Assembly (NCBI RefSeq): GCF_000002235.5
Contig: NW_022145606.1
Location: 47,045,274 to 47,109,273, forward strand
Direction: 5' to 3'
Length of the DNA: 64,000 nt
Origin: Strongylocentrotus purpuratus
Taxonomy: Eukaryota; Echinodermata; Echinoidea; Camarodonta; Strongylocentrotidae
Below the pieces are notes generated by a model. It was given only the letters and a program-made list of their open reading frames with translations, did not search any database and was not told where the DNA came from. The position numbers and the translations under genes were made by a program. Below, in pieces: positions 53,065 to 64,000 of this stretch. The stretch's first letter is position 1. Every line of letters begins with the position of its first letter.

Positions 53065-56000
53065 TTGTTATGTTCTGTATTTATTGTACCCCTATGTTTT
53101 GTTGTTTGTCTTTATGTAGACGGATTGTCATGGTCATATTTAATGTTCTCCTTTGACATGGATGATACACATGACGCACAGTATCCCATATGCTTGAACC
53201 CAGTGTTTCCATTTTCTGATTTGAGCGATGATGAATTTAAGAATATTTTTTCAACACCATTGCATGAACAAAAAATTGATATAAATAAATTTAAAAATAC
53301 ATTTAAACATTCTTTAGAATGTGATCCAGCGTGTGACAATGATGAAGATTGTTTACAGGACGATATGGTTGAAAGTAATTATTTTTTGGAAGATGAATTT
53401 ATGTCTTTACCAAAATTAGATTCTGATTTTAGTATTATGCATTTTAATGCAAGAAGTTTATCCAAGAATTTTTTAGCTATAAGTGAATTTATTCATTCAT
53501 TAAGTTACACTTTTTCTATTTATGGTTTCACGGAGACATGGATTCAAAGTAATACCCCCATTTTATTTCATTTAGAAGGATATTCATTCATTCATATTGA
53601 TCGTATCAGTGGTAGAGGAGGAGGAGTGGCTTTTCTTGTTTTGGACTCTTTGAATTTTAAAATTAGAAATGATATTTTATTGCAATGCGATGGTAATGAA
53701 TGTCTTTTTATTGAAATTACGAATAAGAATGGAAAAAATATAATTGTTGGAATGATTTATAGGAAACCGCAATCAAGAGTAGAAAGCTTTATTAACGCAT
53801 TTTATGTATGTTTACAAAACTTAATAAAGAAAATAAATTTATATATATTATGGGTGATTTTAATATTGATCTTTTAAAATTTTCAAATAAATATAGTGCT
53901 GATTTTTTAGACATGTTACAATCCTCATCACTCTTGCCACTAATTGTTAAACCCACACGTATTTCTGTAAATAGTGCAACTCTTATAGATAATATATTTA
54001 CAAACAATGTTTTTTCAAGTATTACCCCGTGAATATTTTGTAATGATGCATCTGACCATCTACCAATATTTCAAATAACAGGGAAAATTATTTGTAGAGA
54101 TGTGTGTAATATTCCTAAAAAACGTATAATCAATGAACGTACTATAAATAGTTTAAAGTTAGATTTGAATAATGAGGATTGGAATGGGGTTATGTATCCC
54201 AGTAATGTAGAAGTAGCATATGGTCGGTTTAAACATAGATTTATGGTATATTATGATAAAAACTTAACGTATTCTACTAGAAAAAATAAGAATAAGTGCA
54301 AGAAACCTTGGTTAAGCGAAGAATTATTGAATGTAATAAAAAAATAAAAACAAGTTGTATAGAATATATTGTAAGAATTCTTCTTCTAATAATAAACTTA
54401 AGTATCATAAAGCTCGCAACAAGGTAAATAAATTATTGAAAATGGCACGCAAGGCATATTATGCAAATACATTTAGGAAAACTAAAGGTAATATTAAACA
54501 AACATGGTCTGTAATAAATGAGATATTTGGTAAATCTAGGAAGACTTTGCCTTCATATTTTATAGTAAATGGACAAAATATTCATGATCCACATGATATT
54601 GCAAATTCTTTTAATGATTTTTTTATCAATACTGGATTGAATATATGCAATACGATTCCTGTAAATAATATTGTAAATTATAGAGATTTTCTGCCTCAAC
54701 CATGTGCTACATCTTTATTTCTAAAAACCTGTTAATGCAAATGAAATAACTACAATTGTGCAATCATTAAAAAGTACTCAAAGTTGTGGAGTAGATGATT
54801 TTAATCCATGTGTAATTAAGAAAGTTATTGATTATATTTTAGAACCTCTTATTCATATTTTTAATATGTCTTTATGTACAGGAATTATTCCATCTGATAT
54901 GAAAATAGCCAGAGTCACCCCAATATACAAAAAAGATGATGTTCATAATTTAGGTAATTACAGACCAATCTCAGTTTTAACATTTTTTTCAAAAATCTTA
55001 GAACGAATGGTATATAATCGTTTAAATACATTTTTATTAAATAATGCAATATTACATTCTTGCCAATATGGATTTACCAAAAATGTATCAACTGAAATGG
55101 CTCTAATTGATGTTCATGATTATTTAGTATCTTCCTTAAGTAATAAATTGCACACTGTAGGTCTTTTCTTAGATTTAAGCAAAGCCTTTGATTCTATAGA
55201 TCACAATATGTTGTTAGATAAATTGAATTACTATGGAATAAGAGGTGTTGCTTACACATGGTTGAAAAATTATTTGAATAATCGACACCAAATAGTTGTA
55301 TATAACAATGTTTTATCGGACCCAATGCAAGTCACGTGTGGAGTCCCTCAGGGCTCAATTTTAGGTCCTCTTTTATTTTTATTGTACATAAATGATTTAA
55401 ATTATTGTTCAAACATTTTGAAATTTGTCCTTTTTGCTGATGACACCAATATCCTCTATTCTCATAAAGATATTAATATTTTATGTCAAACTTTAAATAA
55501 TGAGCTGCAGCATGTATCGCAATGGTTCAATAGTAATAAATTGTCTTTGAATACATCTAAATCTAATTTTATATATTTTCATTATAAGCAAAAAATTATT
55601 TCAGCTGATTCGTTGAATGTATTAAATATAAAGATGAATGATGTTCCGATAAAACGAGTGCAATCAACTAGCTTTTTAGGTGTAATTATTGACCAAAATT
55701 TAACTTGGAATGCTCATATACTTTCCATTTCAAACAAAATTTCAAGAAATATTGGTGTCATCAGCAAATTACGTCATATCTTGCCACAAAATATTTTGAT
55801 TTTATTGTATAATACAATGGTTTTACCGTATTTAATGTATTGTAATGTTGTATGGGGCAACACATACCCAACGAGATTACAACGACTGCATATATTACAA
55901 AAGCGTATAGTAAGAATATGTCTTATGTCTGATTTTAATGCCCATTCAATACCATTATTTCAACAACTACAGTTTTTAAATATTTTTCAATTGAATCAAT

Positions 56001-56269
56001 ATTGTATATCACTCATGGTTTTTAAACATAAAACTGATGAACTGCCGATTAATCTTACCACTATGATGAAATGTAAAAAATCTGTTCATAATTATAATAC
56101 TAGAAATCCTGATAACTATTTTATTGACAAATGTCCATCAACAAATTCTTTTTTTACTCTTAGACACACTGGCCCGAAAATATGGAATTCCCTCCCCAGA
56201 GATATCCGTGATACTGCTTTCTTAAACTCTTTTAAATCTAAAATCAAAAAATACTTCATCTGTTTTTAA
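53065..56269 (+). pseudogene. LINE ORF2 (endonuclease and reverse transcriptase)
   Basis: Endonuclease: IMHFNARSLSKNF (N-box), GFTETW (ETW box), SGRGGGVAFLV, YIMGDFNIDLL and SDHLPIFQI. Then the linker KPWLSEELLNVIKK. The reverse transcriptase has VTPIYKKDD, NYRPISVLTFF, LDLSKAFDSIDH, GVPQGSILGPLLFLLYIND and an intact FADDTN catalytic box. The end is GPKIWNSLPRDIRDTAFL. Disruptions: a frameshift near 53820-53870, a TGA at 54030-54032, a frameshift in the A-run near 54340 and one near 54722. The 54758-56269 part is open for 503 codons. Confidence 0.85.
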
Positions 56270-56592
56270 ATCTATAATAATATTTGCCTGTTAATACGTC
56301 TCCTATGTTTTGTACACTGTTTTGTTATTGTTATATTTTTTATAGCCAATTGTTGGAACTTGTATATGTATGTTTTAATAATAGGGAGCTGCCTCGACAG
56401 AACCTTATGGTTTTATTTACAGTTTCCCCAATTCATTTCTATTGCTTATTAACTTTGTATAATTCCGATATATATTTGTAGACATGTTTCCATTTTGTGT
56501 GTGTTTTGTGTTCTCTATATTGTATATAATCTGTATCTTATATTTTTTTATGGATTTGAATTGAAATAAAACTTGAACTTGAACTTGAACTT

Positions 56593-59500
56593 GGATCAGA
56601 GAGGGAGAGATGGGATTGGGAAAGAGAAGAGAGTGGGAGAGGGGGAAAAGAGGGCGAGATAGTCGAGAGGTAGGGAGGAAGAGTGAGAGTGTGTGAGAGA
56701 GAGAGAGAGAGAGATAAGGGTAGGAAGGAAGAGGAAGGAGGAGGAAGAGAAGACAGGGGTGAGATAGGATCAGAGAGTGGAAGAGGGGTATAGGGAGGGA
56801 TCGAGGGTGGAAGAGTGAGAAAGAGAGAGAGAGGGAAAAGGGTAGGAAGGGTAAACCAAATCAACGTGATTATGTGGGGGCTCCGGTACAACGCCCCTGC
56901 TCCCTTCACATTTATGTGAATGTTTTTCCAGGGGCTCCTTTCTTAATATCGATCGTTCAGTAGGCCCTAGGAGAGTCCTGTACACAAAACAGGCGGTCGT
57001 ATATTATTATTAAACCAACTTGTGATATTACATTGCAACATGGGGGCTCTAGAACGATGATCCGCCCCCATTCACACATATATTAATATTATGCCGGGGG
57101 CTCCTACCCTCACATCGTTCAGAAGGTCCTAAGAAAGCCCTACACCCAAAATTGCATTTTTACAACAACAAATCAAATTTTATTTAATTTTATTTCTTAT
57201 TTGGGGCTCTGGGACGACGCCCCCGGCCCCAAATCGCACCTTTAAATATATTTTGGTGGGGCTCCCACCCTCACAATGTTCAGAAGGTCATATAAGGAAG
57301 CCCTGTACCAAAAGTTGCATTCGTACAACAACAAATCATTGTTATTTTACCTTATTTCTCATTTGGGGGCTGTGGAACGTCCCCCCCCCCCCCCGCCCAC
57401 AACACCCTTACATGCAATTTTTGCAGGGGGCTTCTAACCTTATATTGGTCAGTAAGTCCTAAGGAAGCCTTGTGCAAAAAATTGCATGTGTTCAACAACA
57501 AATCAATATTATTTCACCTTATTTGTTATTTGGGGGCTCCGTGAAGACGCCCCCACCAACCACACCCCTATATGACATTTTTGCCGGGGGCTTCTACCCT
57601 AATATCGTTAAGTAGGTCCTAAGGAAGCCCTGTTCTAAAAAATGGCGCTTGTATCCGGCCGGTAACGATAATCGATAAATTTGACGCTAAACTAGCTACT
57701 TGACTATAGTGAAATCGCAAATCTTTGTTGTGAAATTCGCGACAAAATATGAGACAAGGCCCACATTTCATTTGTTGTAAATTCATTTGACCTTGCTTGA
57801 GTGGTAACCGAAAGATAAAGCTGTTTGCCACACACCCATTCGGAGATGAAGTGTGCCAATTCAAAGTCCACCAATGTATAGAACTGCCAATTTGAAGTGT
57901 GAAGATCGCATTCTACCCATACAACCGCTTCACTATTTACATGCAATATGTTATGCTTTGTGTGTCAAAAACAATTATACATCAATCTGAGATATTAATT
58001 TATTTTAATGAACTCCAATATCATTTTCTTCAAATGATAAGCAGCTACGTGCATTGCTAAATTTACAAGGGGCATTATATCAAATCTGTGAACCTTTTCA
58101 GCTGTCATATCACATGATGAAAACAGTATTTACTTTGAAGTTAACAATTAACCTCATGCATGAGATAAGACTAGATGATACTTGGTTGATTTCATAAATA
58201 CAATTATGTTTGTACATCACAAACAGTAAAAAAGGGTTTAAACGTCTCTTTTCCTGCAACGTGGCCGTGGATCACTTTCTTTGATATTTTTCTTCTCATA
58301 AATTTCCTCAACGTTAGACAACAGAATACTTTTCTTTAAAAACTATGTGAGTATTATATTGACCATACACTTAATGATTTTGCTATATATTGTCAAAATT
58401 GTTTCAATATGTTTTTATGTAATTCTACATTGTATGATGCGTTGCAGTATGAGGTTGTTAACGCTATATCTATGCGACATACCAATGGTTTAACCAGTCG
58501 CGTAGCCACGGGCTGGGGGTACGGCAATCGAATGAGAGATGAAGGAAAAGGAGGATCCAAAAATCGTGAGATAATATAAGGAGATAGATTAATAGAAAAT
58601 ATTCGAAAAATATTATATTATTATGTGAATCAGTAAGAGGTTCATTAAAAGATTATCATAAAATGCTTTGCATACAGCAGAGAAGAAAGAAAAAAGAAAA
58701 AAGGAGTACATACAGGAAAAGATACAGAGGGAGTATGTTTGATTTTGTCCACTCTAAAGGGACAAGGGGTAAATCCCCTCCCGACATGGTCAACCTTTCC
58801 CCTCAAATTTTGACATGTTGCTGTTACATGTTTAATCCCCTTGTGCTCCACCTTACCCACAATAAATGTCCATTTTATGGCATATCATTTTGTTACAACC
58901 TCAATTTCACTAACATCAAAGATAACATAATTTTCATAATGCAACCCCTACATTACAAAATATGATGTTGATGGTTAAAACGCCATGGATGATTATCTAA
59001 GTATGTATGTCCCATAAGTTGGAGACCGTTGGGGCGACAATGAAATTGACCTTGAGACACAGGTTCTCCATAAAAAGTCTTCAGCTGTTCTATATAGTAA
59101 GCTTCTCAAATGACATTCCAGTCAGCTGCTTGATGTTATCAGTCCATGTACTAGTTAGTCTGTTCCTCTTTCTCCTCCCAATAGTTCCTTCTTGCAAGAT
59201 ATTGTTTGGCAAGCTATTCTTCTATCTAGTTACACGCTTAAACCACTGTAGCTTTCTTCTTTTCAGTTCAGGTTAAATACGCGGCATTGTGGGGTTGTTT
59301 ACCATGCCATATCTTATAGGTCGGGTGACATCCAAAAATAAGTTTATTCCTGTTGATGTGCAGGGCTGTATACAACTCATATTTTGTCATTCAAACATCT
59401 AAATATATTTCATCTGCTTTTAATATTTAAAAAATAATTTTCTCAGACCTGCTAAGCTCCACCCTAAAAGAAAATGCCTCAGATCTCCTTCATCTTGTGA

Positions 59501-60180
59501 CATCATCTGTCACGGATAGGTACCAAGTTTCGGCCAAAGATAACGCAGACAATTATAACACTGTAGATCTTAATTTATTTTCATGAACTCCATTATCATT
59601 TTCTTCAACTGATAAGCAGCTACCTGCATTGCTAAATTTACAAGGGGCATTATATCAAATCTGTGTACCTTTTTAGCTATCATCTCACATGATGGAAACA
59701 GTATTTACTTTGAACCTCATGAGATTAGACTAGATGATACTTGGTTGATTTCCAATTATTATTTTACATCACAAACAGTGAAAAGGGGTTTAAACGTCTA
59801 TTTACCTGCAACGACGTGGATCACTTTCTTCGATATTTTTCTTCTCATAAATTTCCTCAACGTTAGACAACAGAATACTTTTCTTTAAAAATTATGTGAG
59901 TATTATATTGACCATACACTTTATAATTTTGCTATATATTGTCAGAATTGTTTCAATATGTTTTAATGTGATTCTACATTGTATGATGCGTTGCAGTATG
60001 AGGTTGTTAACGCTATATTTATGCGACATAATAATGGTTTAACCAGTCGCGTAGGTGTAGCCACGGGCTGGGGGTATGGAAATCGAACGAGAGACGAAGG
60101 AAAAGGAGGATCCATAACTTCCAGAAATTAAGCAATATATGATAACGCCATCTGCGGCAAATCACGATCCTCAATTATTA
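56593..60180. repeat. Macro-repeat unit B
   Basis: A purine tract (56593-56845), five 160-bp subrepeats (56870-57650), a 300-bp conserved segment (57660-57960), an AT-rich part ending near 58835, a LINE scrap (58985-59275) and a second partial copy of the AT-rich part (59590-60130). Spacing to unit C, measured at GTAAACCAAATCAACGTGAT, is 3815 bp. Small frames shared by B and C (57619-57946) reflect duplication, not selection. Confidence 0.75.
58985..59275 (-). pseudogene. LINE ORF2 C-terminal fragment
   Basis: The minus strand reads LQWFKRVTR, then NNILQEGTIGRRKRNRLTST, then TWTDNIKQLTGMSFEKLT. This resembles the usual LINE ending in which a GHVxR box, a GRRxRGRPxxxWxDNIK box and a final WR(T/S) box occur. 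It has frame breaks and is truncated. It is specific to unit B. Confidence 0.65.
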
Positions 60181-62440
60181 TTTATGTTATTACATTTTGT
60201 GCATGATTTTGATCACCAACCAAAATTAATCAATGTATAAAGTAAGTTTATAAACAATATAGACAAAGAGATTTAGGGGAGGAGGGGTACGTGGGGGAAA
60301 AAAGAGAGAGAAAAGGTAAGAAGGGAGATGGAGGAAGAGGAGAGGAGGAGGAAGAGGACGGGAAGAGAGAAGGGTGAGAGAGGATCAGAGAGGGATAGAT
60401 GGGAATTAAGGAGAAGAGAGTGGGAGAGGGGTAAAAGAGGGCGAGATAGTTGAGAGGTAGGGAGGAAGAGTGAGAGTGTGTGCGAGAGAGAGAGAGAAGG
60501 GTAGGAAGGAAGAGGCAGGAGGAGGAAGAGAAGACAGGGGTGAGATAGGATCAGAGAGTGGAAAAGGGGTATAGGATCAGAGAGTGGAAAAGGGGTATAG
60601 GGAGGGATCGAGGGTGGATGAGTGAGAAAGAGAGAGAGAGAGAGAGAGGGAAAAGGGTAGGAAGGGTAAACCAAATCAACGTGATTATGTGGGGGCTCCG
60701 GTACAACGCCCCTGCTCCCTTCACATTTATGTGAATGTTTTTCCAGGGGCTCCTTTCTTAATATCGATCGTTCAGTAGGCCCTAGGAGAGTCCTGTACCA
60801 AAAACAGGCGGTCGTATATAATTATTAAACCAACTTGTGATATTACATTGCAACATGGGGGCTCTAGAACGATGCCCCGCCCCCATTCACACATATATTA
60901 ATATTATGCCGGGGGCTCCTACCCTCACGTCGTTCAGAAGGTCCTAAGAAAGCCCTACACCCAAAATTGCATTTTTACAACAACAAATTAAATTCATTTA
61001 ATTTTATTTCTTATTTTGGGGCTCTGGGACGACGCCCCCGGCCCCAAATCGCACCTTTAAATATATTTTGGTGGGGCTCCCACCTTCACAATGTTCAGAA
61101 GTTCCTATAATGAAGCCCTGTACCAAAAGTTGCATTCGTACAACAACAAATCATTGTTATTTTACCTTATTTCTTATTTGGGGGCTCTGGAACGTCCCCC
61201 CCCCCCCGCCCACAACACCCTTCATTCAATTTTGGCAGGGGGCTTCTAACCTTATTGGTCAGTAAGTCCTAAGGAAGCCTTGTGCAAAAAAAATGCATGT
61301 GTACAACAACAAATCAATGTTATTTCACCTTATTTGTTATTCGGGGGCTCCGTGAAGACGCCCCCACCAACCACACCCCTATTTGAAATTTTTGCCGGGG
61401 GCTTCTATCCTAATATCGTTAAGTAGGTCCTAAGGAAGCCCTGTTCTAAAAAATGGCGCTTGTGTCCGGCCGGTAACGATAATCGATACATTTGACGCTA
61501 AACTAGCCACTTGACTATAGTGAAATCGCAAATCTTTGTTGTGAAATTCGCGACAAAATATGAGACAAGGCCCACATTTCATTTGTTGTAAATTCATTTG
61601 ACCTTCCTTGAGTGGTAACCGAAAGATAAAGCTGTTTGCCACACACCCATTCGGAGATGAAGTGTGCCAATTCAAAGTCCACCAATGTATAGAACTGCCA
61701 ATTTGAAGTGTGAAGATCGCATTCTACCCATACAACCGCTTTACTATTTACATGCAATATGTTATGCTTTGTGTGTCAAAAACAATTATACATCAATCTG
61801 AGATATTAATTTATTTTAATGAACTCCAATATCATTTTCTTCAAATGATAAGCAGCTACGTGCATTGCTAAATTTACAAGGGGCATTATATCAAATCTGT
61901 GAACCTTTTCAGCTGTCATATCACATGATGAAAACAGTATTTACTTTGAAGTTAACAATTAACCTCATGCATGAGATAAGACTAGATGATACTTGGTTGA
62001 TTTCATAAATACAATTATGTTTGTACATCACAAACAGTGAAAAAGGGTTTAAACGTCTCTTTTCCTGCAACGTGGCCGTGGATCACTTTCTTTGATATTT
62101 TTCTTCTCATAAATTTCCTCAACGTTAGACAACAGAATACTTTTCTTTAAAAATTATGTGAGTATTATATTGACCATACACTTTATAATTTTGCTATATA
62201 TTGTCAGAATTGTTTCAATATGTTTTAATGTGATTCTACATTGTATGATGCGCTGCAGTATGAGGTTGTTAACGCTATATTTATGCGACATAATAATGGT
62301 TTAACCAGTCGCGTAGGTGTAGCCACAGGCTGGGGGTATGGAAATCGAACGAGAGACGAAGGAAAAGGAGGATCCATAACTTCCAGAAATTAAGCAATAT
62401 ATGATAACGCCATCTGCGGCAAATCACGATCCTCAATTAT
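60180..62440. repeat. Macro-repeat unit C
   Basis: Leader (TGTATAAAGTAAGTTTATAA near 60233), the longest purine tract (60275-60665), five 160-bp subrepeats (60690-61450), a conserved segment (61455-61760) and an AT-rich part to GCAAATCACGATCCTCAATT. Closely similar to unit B apart from indels. It stops where the 60-bp repeat starts at 62441. Confidence 0.75.
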
Positions 62441-62560
62441 CAGGTGGGCTGTATAACGTACAGACCACCTTATAATTTCGTTAGAATTGCCTTTATTTAT
62501 CAGGTGGGCTGTATAACGTACAGACCACCTTATAATTTCGTTAGAATTGCCTTTATTTAT
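62441..62560. repeat. Exact 60-bp tandem duplication with hairpin
   Basis: Two identical 60-bp copies (62441-62500, 62501-62560). Each contains AGGTGG, CTGTA, a TAACG loop, TACAG and CCACCT, an 11-bp stem with one mismatch. The perfect identity indicates a recent duplication or replication slippage. Confidence 0.9.
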
Positions 62561-62580
62561 TATTTATTATTTATTATATA

Positions 62581-64000
62581 TTTTTCTTATTTCTAACCAC
62601 TTTTTTGTTGGCAAGATAACTTGGAAATGGCTCAATCAAATAATTTGAAATTTGGCACACATATGTATAGGCATATGTACAAAGCACAATAACGTTTTCA
62701 ACATTGACCTTCACTGATGACGTCATCTAGGCGCCATTTTGTAAAATTTTACGAAAATCAACTCCTGATCATATCTTCATAACCAAAAGGTATTTCTGAT
62801 TCATATTTATCATGATCAGGGTCAATATCCGTCCGGTCAATTTCAGGTCAAATAACGCGCGCGTGCGCGTACGTCCGCGCGTCAATGCGCGCGCAAAATT
62901 TTGAAATGCTCAAAATCGTCTCAAAATCATTTTGCATACGTTTCAGGCCATTCTAAGCATTTTTTTAAAAATCGCGCACACGCGCATGCGCGCGCGTTTT
63001 CGCGCGTAAAACTATTAGACACCATAGAATCGCCATTTTTTTTCTTTCATAATATTCCACATATTCTTACAAACAAATTGATACCATGTTTGTCTCTTTA
63101 TGACTATAAATAATTGAATAATCGACCGTTTAACATAAATTTCAATGCGCGCGAGCTCTTGTAATACATAGCATATATGGGCAAAAACATGCCTTTGCAA
63201 AATCCATTATAGCTCTTTAGGATGCAAGGTGACCCCAATTTTTTTTTCATATTTTGAGCGAGTATGAATCAGAGATATGATTTCATGTCTCATTTGACCC
63301 TCAATTAACTCATGACGTCATCATAATGGCCTCCGAACTCAAAATTTCAATTGGCCTATTATGACGTCAGCATTTTTTTGGAAAATTGATTGTATCTTTC
63401 TAAAAATTGATTAATTTTCTTTAAAATTTTGATATGTTCTAGCTGAGACAATTCTCTACAAATCCAGTTGTCACAATTTTTCATTTTGACAAAGGCATCA
63501 TGGCGTATTTTTGCAATTAAAGGAGGCAAGCTAATTTTTTCACATTTTGCGTGTATTCTCTATGGGACATGACTTTTTCTCAAAACTTGATTCTACATTC
63601 CCGTCTTTCGCGAGCAATATCTACGTCGTTTTAGCTTCATTTACGCTGAACTCCGAATATGTTGTAGCTGAGACAAAAAGCTATTTCAAATGTACCCTTT
63701 ATTTTGTCTCAATTTTTTGTTGGATCAGCCCACCTATACTTGTTCCAAACAAGTATTACAAATCTAGTTTATTTATTTATTATTATATATTTTTCTTATT
63801 TCTAACCACTTTTTTGTTGGCAAGATAACTTGGAAATGGCTCAATCAAATGCCTTGAAATTTGGCACACATATGTATAGGCATATGTACAAAGCACAATA
63901 ACGTTTTCAACGTTGACCTTCACTGATGACGTCATCTAGGCGCCATTTTGTAAAATTTTACGAAAATCAACTCATGATCATATCTTCATAACCAAAAGGC
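62581..64000 (+). repeat. 1.2-kb direct repeat reaching the window edge
   Basis: 62581-62790 recurs at 63790-64000 with about 98% identity (TTTTTCTTATTTCTAACCAC onward through CATCTAGGCGCCATTTTGTA). Spacing is 1209 bp. The array continues beyond the window. Confidence 0.9.
62857..63005. repeat. Alternating purine-pyrimidine blocks
   Basis: Words such as ACGCGCGCGTGCGCGTACGT and GCGCACACGCGCATGCGCGC cluster here in otherwise AT-rich DNA. Such alternation favours left-handed Z-DNA. Confidence 0.75.

Larger units (their letters stand above)
51247..56592 (+). mobile_element. LINE copy 2, nearly full length (CR1/L2-like)
   Basis: Boundaries inferred from the flanking macro-repeat, which reads ...GGTGAGAGAGGA before and GGATCAGAGAGG after, as in the uninterrupted unit C. 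Parts: a 5' UTR of about 1 kb, ORF1 (52223-52950), ORF2 (53065-56269) and a 3' UTR ending GAAATAAAACTTGAACTTG with a (CTTGAA)n tail. At most a 3-bp target duplication is visible. Total 5.35 kb. ORF2 carries three frameshifts and one in-frame stop and ORF1 one frameshift near its start, so it is dead but fairly recent. Confidence 0.8.
62441..63735. mobile_element. Possible TIR element with GC-rich core
   Basis: AGGTGGGCTG at the left (62442) and its exact reverse complement CAGCCCACCT at the right (63726-63735) could be short terminal repeats, possibly flanked by TA. The interior contains alternating CG/CA blocks (62857-63005) and AT-rich sequence. It has no coding frame. The element call is weak because the repeats are only 10 bp. 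Confidence 0.4.

Noticed and set aside
57619-57946. Small minus-strand frames conserved between 57.7 kb and 61.5 kb
   Set aside because: Conservation is explained by duplication of macro-repeat units B and C. No domain is recognisable, and both overlapping frames are equally kept.
48600-64000. Upstream PLAT exons of the LOXHD1-like gene
   Set aside because: I looked on the minus strand for further PLAT words and splice sites and found only repeats and LINE pieces; they probably lie beyond the window.

Overview
The window looks like nuclear DNA of a marine deuterostome, most likely an echinoderm and probably a sea urchin. This rests on a split Death-NACHT-LRR immune-receptor gene of the kind that is greatly expanded in sea urchins, AT-rich introns with many poly-G runs, a tRNA-derived SINE, CR1/L2-like LINEs and a dense load of small DNA transposons. 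I cannot fix the species by reading. There are no bacterial genes, CRISPR arrays or operons, and most of the sequence is transposon-derived.

Layout. 1-8500: a degenerate minisatellite, a TTAA-flanked MITE, a G-rich hAT-like element with a perfect 8-bp target duplication, then a fossil LTR retroelement (gag-like frame, one recognisable LTR) that carries a Helitron-like insertion with a 157-bp tandem core. 9015-38444 (+): one NLR-type gene. A Death-fold exon is followed by a large NACHT exon, five phase-0 LRR exons, a short linker exon and an acidic terminal exon. Every junction from LRR exon 1 onward is phase-compatible. The NACHT exon end is complicated by a hAT-like insertion, and a GC donor would keep the phase. 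LRR exons 2-5 with their introns are copies of one unit, and the latest duplication (about 4-4.8 kb, exons 4 and 5) is almost identical between copies. Elements nested inside these introns include TTAA MITEs, hAT-like and pogo-like elements, a SINE and LINE pieces. The terminal-exon region was also duplicated and the second copy (38.9-40.6 kb) has decayed.

40.6-44.2 kb holds MITEs, tandem repeats and LINE scraps. 44.2-48.6 kb on the minus strand is the 3' end of a second gene: a final exon encoding the last part of a PLAT domain, LOXHD1-like, followed by what looks like a 4-kb 3' UTR. Its other exons are not visible here. 49-62.4 kb is a macro-repeat (units A, B, C, with B to C spaced 3.8 kb) made of homopurine tracts, five-fold 160-bp subrepeats and conserved AT-rich parts. 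A nearly full-length 5.3-kb LINE lies in unit A. 62.4-64 kb is the start of another tandem repeat, with 1.2-kb spacing and Z-DNA-prone blocks.

The biology worth following is the growth of the NLR ligand-sensing region by whole-exon duplication. Transposons provide both the spacing and the duplication breakpoint, and the exposed LRR residues differ most between copies.
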